Counted from the first letter of the stretch, positions 14,621-23,727 are shown. The stretch is 36,310 nucleotides of DNA from Saprospiraceae bacterium (GCA_013140975.1 JABFRV010000088.1:1-36310), one strand, 5' to 3'. Program-made: numbers and translations. The notes: generated from the letters alone by a model not told the origin.

Positions 14621-15682
14621 GTGATATCTAAATTTAATTTTGCCAGCTTACTCATAGATTGGTCAGATCAGAATATACGAAAATTATCCTGGAGATATGA
14701 AAAAGATCCTTATAAGATATGGATTTCTGAAATAATGTTACAACAAACCCGTACTAAGCATGTAGAATCATATTATCAAAAATTTTTACAAAAGTTTCCT
14801 AACATTCAGTCTTTGGCAAAATCAAATATTGATTCTGTATTACAAGCATGGGAAGGGATGGGCTATTATAGTCGAGCAAGAAATTTACATAATACTGCCC
14901 AAATAGTTGTAAAAGAATTTGGTTCAAAATTTCCAGCCACACCACATGAATTAATCCAATTGCCGGGTATTGGGGAATATACTTCAGCTGCTATTGCCTC
15001 GTTTGCTTTTGAATATCCAATTGCTGCAATTGATGGAAATGTAATAAGAATAATTACAAGAGTATTTGGATTAGCTATAGATGTAAATAACATTTATGGT
15101 AAAAAAACGATTCGAGAAATTGCAAATCATTGTCTTGGAAATTGCAAATCTTCGTTATTTAATCAGGCAATGATGGATCTTGGAGCACAAGTGTGTATTT
15201 CAAAATATCCAAAATGTGACAAATGCCCTTTTGGAAAAATTTGTATTGCAGCTATGAATGAAATCACACACGAGTTGCCTTTAAAAAAACCGAAACCAAA
15301 ACTAAAAAACCGAAATTTACATTATGTCATTGTAAAAGACAGTAAAAGCAAAGGATTGATAAGGAAAAGAATAAGTCAAGATATTTGGAAAGGCTTATAT
15401 GAACCCTTACTTTTTGAAACAAGAACTCCGAAGTATCTTGAAGAAGATCAGTTAAAGGAATTAATTTGCAAAGAAATAAAAGGGAGACCTGGAATAGTAG
15501 TTACTGAAAAGAAACGATTTACACATCTATTAACACACCAAAAACTTATGGTTCACTTTTATAAAATTAGTGTGGCAAAACCTTTAATTTTGAAAAATAA
15601 TTCCGGATATTTGATCCAAAGTCTGAAAAACTTTGAGAATTTTGCATTTCCAAGAATCGTAAGGAAGTATATTAATTTTTAA
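14621..15682 (+). CDS. mutY: A/G-specific adenine DNA glycosylase MutY
   Basis: A base-excision repair enzyme that removes adenine mispaired with 8-oxoguanine. The 353-aa protein starts at GTG. The family's catalytic Glu is residue 37 in SEIMLQQT, the helix-hairpin-helix is LPGIGEYT at 114-121, and the catalytic Asp138 lies in AIDGNV. The [4Fe-4S] ligands are Cys192, Cys199, Cys202 and Cys208 (C-x6-C-x2-C-x5-C). The C-terminal NUDIX-like domain for 8-oxoG recognition occupies about 225-353. All key residues are intact. The order mutY-ssb-gldE-gldD is a well-known conserved arrangement in gliding Bacteroidota, here fused to an upstream M28 gene. Confidence 0.95.
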   Translation: MISKFNFASLLIDWSDQNIRKLSWRYEKDPYKIWISEIMLQQTRTKHVESYYQKFLQKFPNIQSLAKSNIDSVLQAWEGMGYYSRARNLHNTAQIVVKEFGSKFPATPHELIQLPGIGEYTSAAIASFAFEYPIAAIDGNVIRIITRVFGLAIDVNNIYGKKTIREIANHCLGNCKSSLFNQAMMDLGAQVCISKYPKCDKCPFGKICIAAMNEITHELPLKKPKPKLKNRNLHYVIVKDSKSKGLIRKRISQDIWKGLYEPLLFETRTPKYLEEDQLKELICKEIKGRPGIVVTEKKRFTHLLTHQKLMVHFYKISVAKPLILKNNSGYLIQSLKNFENFAFPRIVRKYINF

Positions 15683-15698
15683 GAAAACAAGTAGCTAT

Positions 15699-16133
15699 AT
15701 GTTAAACAGAGTAATGCTGATCGGAAACTTGGGAAAAGACCCAGAATTGAGATCTACCGAAGGGGGGACATTGAGAGCAAATTTTAGTATTGCCACCAAT
15801 GAAAACTATAAAGACAAGAATGGAAATTGGCAAAAATCAACTGAATGGCATGATATAGTATTATGGAGAACCCAGGCTGAAAAAGCGAAAAACTTACGAA
15901 AAGGAATGCTCGTATATCTTGAAGGTAAGCTCACACACAGGAAGTGGCAGGATAAAGAAGGAAAGGATCATTATGTGTCCGAAGTTGTCGTTGATATGCT
16001 AAAGATTCTTGAAAAAAGAGAACATGGAAGTCCTTCTGGAAATGTGCCGCAAAACTTTCAGGATCATAAAGAAAATTCATCACAGTCTAATGAATTTACC
16101 AGCAACGTTGAAGAAGACGACCTCCCATTCTAA
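15699..16133 (+). CDS. ssb: Single-stranded DNA-binding protein
   Basis: A 144-aa SSB. The OB fold spans about 1-108, starting MLNRVMLIGNLGKDPELR and including the WHDIVLWRTQAEKA and GMLVYLEGKLTHRKW segments. A Ser/Asn-rich flexible linker leads to the acidic tip EEDDLPF at the C-terminus, the partner-binding tail. It follows mutY by 16 nt and precedes gldE by 26 nt. It is typical of the second or main SSB found next to mutY in this phylum. Confidence 0.95.
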   Translation: MLNRVMLIGNLGKDPELRSTEGGTLRANFSIATNENYKDKNGNWQKSTEWHDIVLWRTQAEKAKNLRKGMLVYLEGKLTHRKWQDKEGKDHYVSEVVVDMLKILEKREHGSPSGNVPQNFQDHKENSSQSNEFTSNVEEDDLPF

Positions 16134-16159
16134 TATTCGTATTATCTTAACGTCTTATC

Positions 16160-17566
16160 ATGGATTCAGCTGATCCTTATTCGGAACAATTACTCACAAT
16201 ACTTTTAACAACCGCATCAGGCGGACTAGGAGGATTTAACAGTTTTATTTTACTTGCTATTCTTATTTTTGGAGTGGGGTTGATTTCTGCTTTTGAAATT
16301 GCAATCTTTTCATTAACACCATCTGATATTGAAGAATTAAGAGATGATAATGAGAATGAATCTGCCAAGATTCTACTTTATATGAGAACTCACACAAAAA
16401 GACTTCTCGCCTTTTTACTAATTATTATTACGGTATTAAACATAGGTATTGCATTGGTTTTTGAACATCTATTGGACATCATATTTCCAATAGAAGTATA
16501 TTATGGTTTTTCGCAAAAAATTATAAACACTTTTAATATTTCAACAGTGACAATTGAAAGTGTATCCGATTTTTTAAACTTTTTAATTGCAGTTGTTGGA
16601 TCAACCTTTATAATTCTTTTATTTGGCGAAGTGACGCCTAAAATATATGGACAACTTAATAACCGCAAGCTCTCTATGTCACTCGCAGTTCCATTAAGAT
16701 TTCTTGATTTAATTTTATCTCCTTTGACTTTTGTACTTGTTAGTATGAGTAGTCGGGTAGAAAAAAAGTTATTGGAAAGAAGAATTGTCGGTTCGCTTTC
16801 TTCCAAGCAAGATCTTGATAAAGCAATTGATCTTGCAGTTAGCGACGAACTTGGATCTGAGAAGCAGATTGATATGTTAAAAGGAATCATTAAATTCAAT
16901 GATGTTTATATCAAGCAAATAATGCGTCCCCGTACAGAAATTTTTGCATTAGATTTTGATAATTCTTTTGATTCAATAGTAAATCAGGTTAAGAATAATG
17001 GTTATTCACGTATGCCTGTATTTAGGGAAGATTTGGATCATATGACTGGCATATTGTATGCCAAAGACTTAGTACCTAATCTTCATCAGAATAAGGATTT
17101 TGAGTGGCAGTCCTTGATGCGTAGTAATTTGTTTTATGTCCCTGAGAACAGAAAGATTCATGACCTGCTTCATGACTTTCAGGTAAAGAAAGTACACATG
17201 GCTATTGTAGTAGATGAATATGGAGGCACAAGTGGCTTAGTTACTTTAGAAGACATAATGGAACAAATTGTAGGAGAAATTCAAGATGAGTTTGATGATC
17301 TACATGATTTAAACTATACTATCCTAGACAAGCATAATTACATATTTGAGGGTAAAACTTTAATTAATGATATGTGTAGAGTACTTGGCCTGGACATTTA
17401 TTCATTTGATGCAATTCGAGGATCGGCAGATTCTATTGCTGGTCTGATTTTAGAAAAAACAAATGAAATGCCTAAACATGATCAGGAGATTCACATTCAA
17501 AATCTCAAATTTAAAATTATACAGGTTAACAAGAAAAGAATCGAGAAAGTAAAAGTTACAATTTAG
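16160..17566 (+). CDS. gldE: Gliding motility-associated protein GldE (CNNM/CBS/CorC)
   Basis: A 468-aa inner-membrane protein. The N-terminal DUF21/CNNM transmembrane domain has hydrophobic spans at about 23-50, 75-97 and 134-157, plus a further one near 172-192. A CBS-domain pair follows at about 250-375 (IMRPRTEIFALD; MAIVVDEYGGTSGLVTLEDIMEQIVGEIQDE) and a CorC/HlyC C-terminal domain occupies about 390-468. This is the hemolysin C/CorC-like architecture. In gliding Bacteroidota the copy next to gldD is called GldE and is tied to gliding and T9SS function, although its mechanism is not established. It is 3 nt from gldD, so the two are almost certainly co-translated. Confidence 0.9.
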   Translation: MDSADPYSEQLLTILLTTASGGLGGFNSFILLAILIFGVGLISAFEIAIFSLTPSDIEELRDDNENESAKILLYMRTHTKRLLAFLLIIITVLNIGIALVFEHLLDIIFPIEVYYGFSQKIINTFNISTVTIESVSDFLNFLIAVVGSTFIILLFGEVTPKIYGQLNNRKLSMSLAVPLRFLDLILSPLTFVLVSMSSRVEKKLLERRIVGSLSSKQDLDKAIDLAVSDELGSEKQIDMLKGIIKFNDVYIKQIMRPRTEIFALDFDNSFDSIVNQVKNNGYSRMPVFREDLDHMTGILYAKDLVPNLHQNKDFEWQSLMRSNLFYVPENRKIHDLLHDFQVKKVHMAIVVDEYGGTSGLVTLEDIMEQIVGEIQDEFDDLHDLNYTILDKHNYIFEGKTLINDMCRVLGLDIYSFDAIRGSADSIAGLILEKTNEMPKHDQEIHIQNLKFKIIQVNKKRIEKVKVTI

Positions 17567-17569
17567 CGT

Positions 17570-18166
17570 ATGAATTTATTTGGATTTCTTTATTCTATAA
17601 TTATTATTGTAATCATATTGAGTTCCTGCAAAGAACAAGTGTACAATCCTAAACCAAGAACGTATCCAAAGGTAATGTTACCGGAAAAGAATTATTATTT
17701 ATATAAACCAAAAGAATGTCCATTTGAGTTTAAGATTCCGACGTACTCAATGTATGAAAAAGATTCAACTTTCTTTGATACTCTGGCAGGGCCATGTTGG
17801 TTTAATATATATTATAAGGATTTTAATGCTAAATTGTATTGTACATATACACAAATAGAGAATAAAAATGAGTTAACAAAGTCTATTCAAGAAACATATA
17901 AACTTGTTAAAGGACATCTCATTAGAGCGGATTATATTGATGAATATCCGGTAAAACTGCCAAATAAACTAACCGGAATTATTTATGAGATTGAAGGACC
18001 ATCTGCTACACCTTTTCAATTTTATTTAACGGATTCAAGCAATCATTTTATTAGAGGTTCATTGTACTTTAACACTAGAATTAATCCGGACAGCCTTGCT
18101 CCATACTATGAGTTTACAAAGTTGGATGTGGTGGAAATGATATATTCATTTGAGTTTAAAAAATAG
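17570..18166 (+). CDS. gldD: Gliding motility lipoprotein GldD
   Basis: A 198-aa lipoprotein. The N-terminal hydrophobic stretch ends in LSSC (Cys20), a lipobox. The mature part begins with the proline-rich YNPKPRTYPKVMLPEKNYY segment and contains CPFEFKIPTYSM and CWFNIYY, all characteristic of GldD. In Flavobacterium johnsoniae GldD is needed for gliding and T9SS-dependent secretion. It follows gldE by 3 nt and is the last gene of the cluster. The protein has the normal length. It supports the presence of a T9SS, consistent with the sorting domain on the M43 protease at 23.7 kb. Confidence 0.92.
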   Translation: MNLFGFLYSIIIIVIILSSCKEQVYNPKPRTYPKVMLPEKNYYLYKPKECPFEFKIPTYSMYEKDSTFFDTLAGPCWFNIYYKDFNAKLYCTYTQIENKNELTKSIQETYKLVKGHLIRADYIDEYPVKLPNKLTGIIYEIEGPSATPFQFYLTDSSNHFIRGSLYFNTRINPDSLAPYYEFTKLDVVEMIYSFEFKK

Positions 18167-18212
18167 TTTCTAACCGTATTTATTAAGCGACTCCTATAAA
18201 GGGGCTTAAGCT

Positions 18213-18239
18213 AAAAAAACAGCGGGACCTAGATCCCGC
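18213..18239 (-). terminator. Rho-independent terminator for minus-strand transcripts
   Basis: GCGGGA (18222-18227) pairs with TCCCGC (18234-18239) around a six-base loop. Reading on the minus strand it is followed by seven U residues; on the plus strand there is no U tract. It ends either the recA transcript or the candidate RNA. Confidence 0.8.
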
Positions 18240-18376
18240 CATCAGATATATAAATAGGATAAGAAAAGTGGTTTTGCAAAATCAGTGAGAAACTGTTCTT
18301 ACTCCACCAATATTTTTAAGAAATTCAATTCAGCTTATTCGAATGGAATATACAAAGCTATTTTTCTAAAACATGT
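18213..18376 (-). ncRNA. Candidate structured small RNA (or recA 3' UTR)
   Basis: About 160 nt between recA and gldD with no open frame. A perfect TACTTTTG box on the minus strand at 18384-18377 precedes it, and a GCGGGA/TCCCGC hairpin with a U7 tract ends it (18239-18213). In between, on the minus strand, AGCTT pairs with AAGCT around an inner ATTC/GAAT helix; further on, GTGG and CCAC flank an AGTAAGAA/TTCTCACT helix with one A-C mismatch and a CAGT loop. This promoter-structure-terminator arrangement suggests an independent RNA, such as a 6S-like or regulatory RNA. The alternative is simply a long recA 3' untranslated region with its terminator. No -33 element is seen. Confidence 0.35.
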
Positions 18377-18384
18377 CAAAAGTA
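18377..18384 (-). promoter_or_regulatory. Putative -7 box upstream of the candidate RNA
   Basis: TACTTTTG on the minus strand, identical to the octamers upstream of recA and the GH3 gene. It lies 47 nt after the recA stop codon, where a protein-gene promoter would have no downstream gene to serve. Confidence 0.35.
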
Positions 18385-18430
18385 ATAATTCTTATTTGAA
18401 CTTTTAAAATATTTTGACAATTTATTTTAC

Positions 18431-19471
18431 TTATTCTTCGGCAGGTTCTTCAATTTTAACAAGCTTTCCGGAAGCTAATTTTTGCCTTATTTTATCTTCA
18501 ATCTCTTTGGAAACTTCAGGATTATCCAGCAAAAACTGTTTTGCTGCATCTCTTCCTTGAGCAATCTTGGTTCCTTCGTAAGAATACCATGAGCCACTCT
18601 TACCAAGGACATTTAGGTCAGATCCTAGGTCTATAATTTCTCCCGATTTGCTGATTCCCTGGCCATATTCGATATCGAATTCAGCGACCTTGAAAGGTGG
18701 AGCGAGTTTATTTTTTACCACCTTTACTTTAACTCGGTTTCCGGTTACATTTCCGTCTTTGTCTTTTATTGCGGTTCCACTTTTTCTGATATCTAAACGC
18801 ATTGAAGCATAGAATTTAAGGGCATTTCCTCCGGTTGTTGTCTCCGGATTTCCAAACATGACCCCGATTTTTTCCCGCAACTGATTTATGAATATGCAGC
18901 AGCAGCCTGTTTTACTTATAGTCCCAGTAAGCTTGCGGAGAGCCTGTGACATCAATCGAGCCTGTAATCCCATTTTTGATTCACCCATTTCACCTTCAAT
19001 TTCTGCTCTTGGTACTAAAGCAGCAACGGAGTCTATGACTATTATTTCAATTGCTCCTGATCGAATTAGATTTTCAGCAATTTCAAGAGCTTGTTCTCCA
19101 TTATCAGGTTGACTAATTAGAAGATCCTCAGTATTTACGCCTAAGCCTTCGGCATAAGTACGATCAAATGCATGTTCAGCATCAATAAATGCAGCTATTC
19201 CTCCGGCTTTTTGACATTCAGCAATAGCATGAATTGCTAAAGTTGTCTTACCTGAGCTTTCCGGACCATAAATTTCTATAACTCTACCTTTAGGGAATCC
19301 TCCAATACCTAAAGCTATATCGAGACCAATGGATCCTGTAGAAAATACATCAACTTCGTGGAGCACGGCTTTATCGCCAAGCTTCATTATAGATCCTTTT
19401 CCATACGTTTTCTCAAGTCTATCAATTGTGAGTTGTAAGGCTTTTAATTTTTCATCTCTTTCTTTAGACAT
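18431..19471 (-). CDS. recA: Recombinase RecA
   Basis: A DNA-strand-exchange ATPase and coprotease of the SOS response; 346 aa, normal length. Walker A is GPESSGKTT at 69-77, and the Walker B region is [16 protein letters not shown]. Loop L1 follows ([23 protein letters not shown]) and loop L2 begins at [22 protein letters not shown]. The C-terminal domain ends in an acidic tail (KIEEPAEE). The gene is single, with a TACTTTTG box 22 nt upstream of the ATG. No LexA-type box was recognised. It diverges from hutH and converges on gldD across the 264-nt spacer that holds the candidate RNA. Confidence 0.98.
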   Translation of the reverse strand: MSKERDEKLKALQLTIDRLEKTYGKGSIMKLGDKAVLHEVDVFSTGSIGLDIALGIGGFPKGRVIEIYGPESSGKTTLAIHAIAECQKAGGIAAFIDAEHAFDRTYAEGLGVNTEDLLISQPDNGEQALEIAENLIRSGAIEIIVIDSVAALVPRAEIEGEMGESKMGLQARLMSQALRKLTGTISKTGCCCIFINQLREKIGVMFGNPETTTGGNALKFYASMRLDIRKSGTAIKDKDGNVTGNRVKVKVVKNKLAPPFKVAEFDIEYGQGISKSGEIIDLGSDLNVLGKSGSWYSYEGTKIAQGRDAAKQFLLDNPEVSKEIEDKIRQKLASGKLVKIEEPAEE

Positions 19472-19492
19472 AATGTTTTTTTATATATAGGG

Positions 19493-19500
19493 CAAAAGTA
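19493..19500 (-). promoter_or_regulatory. Putative recA -7 box
   Basis: TACTTTTG on the minus strand lies about 21 nt upstream of the recA start. A TTTTG lies 22 nt further upstream, slightly more than the usual 17-19 nt spacing, and could be the -33 element. Confidence 0.5.
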
Positions 19501-19568
19501 ATATGTTATAGATACTTTGGCGCAAAATATTAGCATTTGCTTAAACTTTTAGCAAGTATTTTTACGCC

Positions 19569-21062
19569 ATGAAATCTCCTGTCATTTTAGAAAATAAAGA
19601 TTGGGCTTTTGAAGAAATTATTGAAATATGGCAAAGCGACAAAACGATTGAATTAAGTAAAGATATCGTTCAGATAATAAAAGAGAGTCGAGTTGCACTA
19701 GAAAACAAACTATCGGAATCCAAATCTCCCATTTATGGAATTAATACAGGTTTTGGCTCTTTGTGTAATACTGTTATAGAACCCAATGAACTAGATCAAT
19801 TGCAAATCAATCTTGTCAAATCTCATGCTTGCGGAACTGGCAAAACAATTTCTAACCAATTATCCAAATTAATCCTACTTCTAAAAATTATAGGATTAAG
19901 TAAAGCAAACTCTTGTATTAGAATAGATGTGATTCAATTTCTAGTTACGTTGTATAACAAGAAATGGCTTCCTTGCATTCCTGAATTTGGTTCATTAGGT
20001 GCATCAGGGGACCTTGCACCGCTTGCACATTTAACATTACTATGTATTGGAGAGGGCAAATTCGTTACAGAGGAAAATAATGTAATTTCAAATGTAAAAG
20101 AAGTTTTTGATAAAAACAATATTCAGATCCCAATGCTTAAGGCTAAAGAGGGATTGGCATTGTTAAATGGAACTCAGTATTCTTTAGCCAGATTAATTGA
20201 AAATTGTTTTCTGGCAAAAAAAATACTGAAGCAAAGTGAAATAACATCAGCCTTGTCCATAGAGGCGTTTAATTGCAATCCGGACTTTTTAAATGAAGAG
20301 ATTCATTCAATAAGAAAACAAATTGGTCAAATTGAAATCGCGAAATCATTAAGAAAAATATTACAAAAGAGTGAATTGTTTGCAAGAGAAAAAAACTCGG
20401 TACAAGATCCATATAGCTTTAGATGCATTCCACAGGTATTAGGAGCGAGTTATGATACCATCGAATATGTCAAGCAAATTGCTGAAAGAGAAATTAATTC
20501 TGTAACTGATAATCCCGTGATGATTTCTAACAATGAAATATTATCAGGAGGTAATTTCCATGCACAACCTTTAGCATTGTGCTCTGATTTTTTATCTATT
20601 GCAGTTGCAGAAATTGGCAATATAAGTGAAAGAAGAATTTATCAGTTAATCAATGGAAGTCGTGGATTACCAGAATTTTTAACAAAGAACCCGGGAATTA
20701 ACTCAGGTTATATGATAGTTCAATATTCAGCAGCAGCTCTTGTAAGCATGAATAAGCAAAGTTGTACACCTTCTTCTGTAGATAGTATAGTTACTAGCAA
20801 AGGACAGGAAGATCATGTAAGCATGGCAGCAAATGCAGGAATAAAATGTTTTGATGTAGTTGAACGAACACAGACTGTTATTGGAATGGAGTGGATGACA
20901 GCTTGTCGTGCTTGGGAATTTAGAAAAGATAATTGGAAGTTGAATGAAGAACTAAGCACATATTTTGAAAAGTACAGACTCATGATTCTATTTCAGGAGG
21001 ATGATCATATTCCTTCAAATGATTATAAAGGCACCATTGAATTTTTAAACAGTATCTCATAA
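19569..21062 (+). CDS. hutH: Histidine ammonia-lyase (aromatic amino acid lyase)
   Basis: Deaminates L-histidine to urocanate without a soluble cofactor. The 497-aa protein carries the self-forming MIO triad Ala145-Ser146-Gly147 in GSLGASGDLAPLAH, the catalytic Tyr56 in YGINTGFG, and KSHACG (84-89), whose Ser-His pair fits histidine specificity rather than the HL of tyrosine lyases. The QDPYSFRCIPQVLGA and SVTDNPV-like (INSVTDNPVM) blocks follow, and QEDHVSMAANAG lies near 417-428. No hutU, hutI or hutG is nearby, so if it feeds histidine catabolism the rest of the pathway is elsewhere. It is followed 8 nt later by an outer-membrane acyl hydrolase-like gene and diverges from recA. Confidence 0.92.
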   Translation: MKSPVILENKDWAFEEIIEIWQSDKTIELSKDIVQIIKESRVALENKLSESKSPIYGINTGFGSLCNTVIEPNELDQLQINLVKSHACGTGKTISNQLSKLILLLKIIGLSKANSCIRIDVIQFLVTLYNKKWLPCIPEFGSLGASGDLAPLAHLTLLCIGEGKFVTEENNVISNVKEVFDKNNIQIPMLKAKEGLALLNGTQYSLARLIENCFLAKKILKQSEITSALSIEAFNCNPDFLNEEIHSIRKQIGQIEIAKSLRKILQKSELFAREKNSVQDPYSFRCIPQVLGASYDTIEYVKQIAEREINSVTDNPVMISNNEILSGGNFHAQPLALCSDFLSIAVAEIGNISERRIYQLINGSRGLPEFLTKNPGINSGYMIVQYSAAALVSMNKQSCTPSSVDSIVTSKGQEDHVSMAANAGIKCFDVVERTQTVIGMEWMTACRAWEFRKDNWKLNEELSTYFEKYRLMILFQEDDHIPSNDYKGTIEFLNSIS

Positions 21063-21070
21063 ATCAAATA

Positions 21071-22186
21071 TTGAAAGGAATACTCACTATAGCAATACTT
21101 TTCTTTTCTTACTTCTATGCTAATGCTCAAAACAATCGTTCACAATTTCGTTCAGGTATTCAGTTTTCCAGACTTCTTAAACACAGTCCTAATTTAAGAA
21201 TTAATCCAGAAGGAATTGGCGGAATTTTTGATTTTGCAGTTTTTAAGACCGTAAATGGAAGTAAGGACTGGCATCACGAATTACAATTTCCAAGATATGG
21301 ATTGTTATGCAAATATCTTTACCTAGGAAAACCCCAAAAAATATTAGGAAACGCAATAGGCCTTATTCCTTTTATTGACCTTACAATAAATAAGAGAAAA
21401 TCAAGTACTTCTTATTTTATGATAGGGAGTGGATTTGCATACAATAACAGAATTTATAACATTGTTTCAAATTCAGATCAGAATGCAATTAGCACTCATT
21501 GGAATAATCTAACAAGTTTTGAATATAAATACGAATATTCAATCTTATCAAAACTAAATATTTATTTTGGATTGAGTATGACTCATATTTCCAACGGTGC
21601 TTACAAGGCTCCGAATCTGGGATTGAATTATTTAAGTATAATAGCAGGGTTATCTCAAAAAAATTTACAACGATCATTAACTCCAACAGATAGTTTAAAA
21701 TCAGGAACCAAATGGATGACAGGCATAAATTATGGATATGCAGTTAAAGAACACGAAATTTCCGGAGGGCCAAAATTTATTGTTCAAAATATTAATTTTG
21801 AATCTGGTTATTTTTATCGAAAATATAAAGTAGTCAAAGCGGGATTTGATGTTGAACATCATTCCTTTGCTTCCTATGTACAAGCACATGATTTTAAGAA
21901 TGAAAATATAAAGGATGCTTTTTACCAGGGGCTTCGTGTACATGTATTTGCAGCACACGAGTGGCTATTCGGACCATTGAGCATTGAGACACGCCTGGGC
22001 TATCAGATTAAAAAGAGAACAGTATGGGCTGGAGTTCCGTTTTATTCTAAGTTAATTTTTCAATACCACATTCCTGTTACTTTCGTACAAGGATTGCAAT
22101 TCGGATTAGGAATATCATTAAAAGCACAATGGGCGGATGCTGAATATATGAATGTTTTATTGGGATTGAGGTATAATATAAAATAG
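21071..22186 (+). CDS. PagL-like outer-membrane acyloxyacyl hydrolase / lipid A deacylase family
   Basis: A 371-aa protein that starts at TTG, 8 nt after hutH, with a signal peptide ending YANAQ near residue 20. The body has alternating strands of an outer-membrane barrel. The segment THISNGAYKAPNLGLN (171-186) matches the PagL active-site pattern H-x-S-N...PN.G.N: His172 and Ser174 correspond to the catalytic His and Ser. The expected acidic partner is not obvious. PagL removes the 3-O acyl chain of lipid A; Bacteroidota members of this family are longer than PagL (about 370 versus about 150 aa), with a second barrel-like half of unknown function. Activity on lipid A here is inference. Confidence 0.75.
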   Translation: MKGILTIAILFFSYFYANAQNNRSQFRSGIQFSRLLKHSPNLRINPEGIGGIFDFAVFKTVNGSKDWHHELQFPRYGLLCKYLYLGKPQKILGNAIGLIPFIDLTINKRKSSTSYFMIGSGFAYNNRIYNIVSNSDQNAISTHWNNLTSFEYKYEYSILSKLNIYFGLSMTHISNGAYKAPNLGLNYLSIIAGLSQKNLQRSLTPTDSLKSGTKWMTGINYGYAVKEHEISGGPKFIVQNINFESGYFYRKYKVVKAGFDVEHHSFASYVQAHDFKNENIKDAFYQGLRVHVFAAHEWLFGPLSIETRLGYQIKKRTVWAGVPFYSKLIFQYHIPVTFVQGLQFGLGISLKAQWADAEYMNVLLGLRYNIK

Positions 22187-22234
22187 GCAATTTATCATTC
22201 AGATCAATTGACATCAATTTTTGTACAATTATGT

Positions 22235-23152
22235 TTAAGCATTCTTATCTAACTGTCCCATTGCCATAAGTTGCTTAAGAGATTTTTCCATAGATTCTAT
22301 ATTGCCATCAAGAAAAATCACATTTCCTTTTCCATGTTCTGCAAAGTTTTTTATGGCTTCCGTCCAAATATTAAAAAGGATAAAGGAAGCATCAAGGTCG
22401 TTATCTTTCATTAATTGAGCAGCCTTAGACATACCCACAGCTACTTCTTCCCGGAAAAATGCGATCCCTTGTCCTCGCAACTGGGCAGCTAGTTTTTCAG
22501 CTTCTGCAGAAATACGAATGGCATTTCCATCTGCCTCTGCAGCTTTTGTTTTTGTGATTAAAAGAGCCTGACCTTCATTTTCTGCAGCAGCTTTTAAGTT
22601 ATTGGAAGCAACAACTTTGGCCATAGAGCGCATAACTTCTTCATCAAAAGCCACATCATTAATTTGCAAATCAATCAAATGATACCCCCAATCTTCAAGA
22701 ATTTTATCTAGTTGTGTTTTAACATTTTCAACGATTTCTGTTCTTAAGACCAGCACCTCACTTTGTTTTTTAGTGGCTACAAAAGCTCTGACTGAACCTT
22801 CAACAGATCTTATTAAAGCTTGCATAAAATTCTTTTCATCAACAAACTTGAACGCAACATTTTTAATCGTTTCTTCAGCCTGGTCAAACACAGAATACAA
22901 TAACATTGAAGTAAAATTAACATTGGCCTGATCTATAGTTACTGCCTGAAAGCCCAACTCAACAGAACGGTTCTGAATTGATATTCTTTTATGAACAGTT
23001 TCAATTATGGGTATGATAAAGTTTAGCCCCGGACTCAGTATTCTCCTATATTTTCCAAAAATTGTTACAACACCAATGGTTCCTTGTGAGATCGTACGGA
23101 AGGAAAAGAGAAGAATTAATAAAGCGACACCAAGTAAAATGTATAAAGTCAT
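22235..23152 (-). CDS. SPFH/Band-7 domain protein (stomatin/paraslipin-like)
   Basis: A 305-aa membrane scaffold protein. One N-terminal span (residues 3-22) anchors it, followed by the SPFH domain: QGTIGVVTIFGKYRRILSPGLNFIIPI at about 23-49, with NRSVELGFQAVTIDQANV after it. The C-terminal half is an Ala/Glu-rich helical segment (about 185-245: AAAENEGQALLITKTKAAEADGNA...), which in this family forms oligomeric rings and coiled coils. Members organise membrane microdomains and often control membrane proteases. No NfeD partner gene lies next to it, which makes it unlike the classic stomatin-NfeD operon. A TACCTTTG box at 23189-23182 provides a promoter. Confidence 0.88.
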   Translation of the reverse strand: MTLYILLGVALLILLFSFRTISQGTIGVVTIFGKYRRILSPGLNFIIPIIETVHKRISIQNRSVELGFQAVTIDQANVNFTSMLLYSVFDQAEETIKNVAFKFVDEKNFMQALIRSVEGSVRAFVATKKQSEVLVLRTEIVENVKTQLDKILEDWGYHLIDLQINDVAFDEEVMRSMAKVVASNNLKAAAENEGQALLITKTKAAEADGNAIRISAEAEKLAAQLRGQGIAFFREEVAVGMSKAAQLMKDNDLDASFILFNIWTEAIKNFAEHGKGNVIFLDGNIESMEKSLKQLMAMGQLDKNA

Positions 23153-23181
23153 AAAAAAAATTAGTTAAAAATAAGTACAAT

Positions 23182-23189
23182 CAAAGGTA
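23182..23189 (-). promoter_or_regulatory. Putative -7 box for the SPFH gene
   Basis: TACCTTTG on the minus strand fits TAnnTTTG and leaves a leader of roughly 25 nt before the ATG at 23152. Confidence 0.5.
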
Positions 23190-23727
23190 CAATATATTAT
23201 TTCAATATTGAGAAATTCCTAAAATTCAAATGAATATAATTCCTGTACCCTAAAGGCGAATGATATATCATTTCTTATTTACCTAATTCATTTTCATCTA
23301 TGAATAATATTTGTATTAGATCAATAAAAAATAAAGTTTCCGAATTTTAATTCTAAATTTTTAATTTTAATAACGCTCGTATGAAAAAACCCAACGCTAG
23401 TCGAAATGATCTTGACAAATGCATTATAAATTTTACGTTTACATTGAAAATATTTCAAAAAAGTTTGAGAAAAAATGAGAAATAAAGCGAAAGTTTAGAG
23501 TAAACTTAATACATATATTACCAAGTTAGCAGATATTTTAGAAACCTAACAAGATGAACAAAGAATCCACTTTATGGAAAACAAATCAAAGAAGTTCATA
23601 AGTTTATGTATTGAAAAAATATCAAAATGATGGTGTTCTTTTCTGAACTTCAACACCTTAAAATTGAAGAACGGCTCAAGTCCAAAAGAGGTAAGATGGC
23701 AAAAATTATTTCAAAAACGATTTAAAA
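23190..23727. other. Long AT-rich spacer before the M43 protease gene
   Basis: No supported gene in over 500 nt. Two tiny plus-strand frames exist: 34 codons from 23381 and a 32-codon one starting near 23627 and ending just before the protease start (MMVFFSELQHLKIEERLKSK...). The second is helical and charged and could be a leader peptide, but evidence is thin. GGTGTT and AACACC (23632-23657) form a small hairpin inside it. The 11-mer TTAGCAGATAT at 23526-23536 recurs in the spacer at 26.5 kb. Confidence 0.4.

Noticed and set aside
22201-22223. Terminator between the PagL-like and SPFH genes
   Set aside because: Only a 4-5 bp AT stem (ATTG/CAAT) before T5; too weak to call with confidence.
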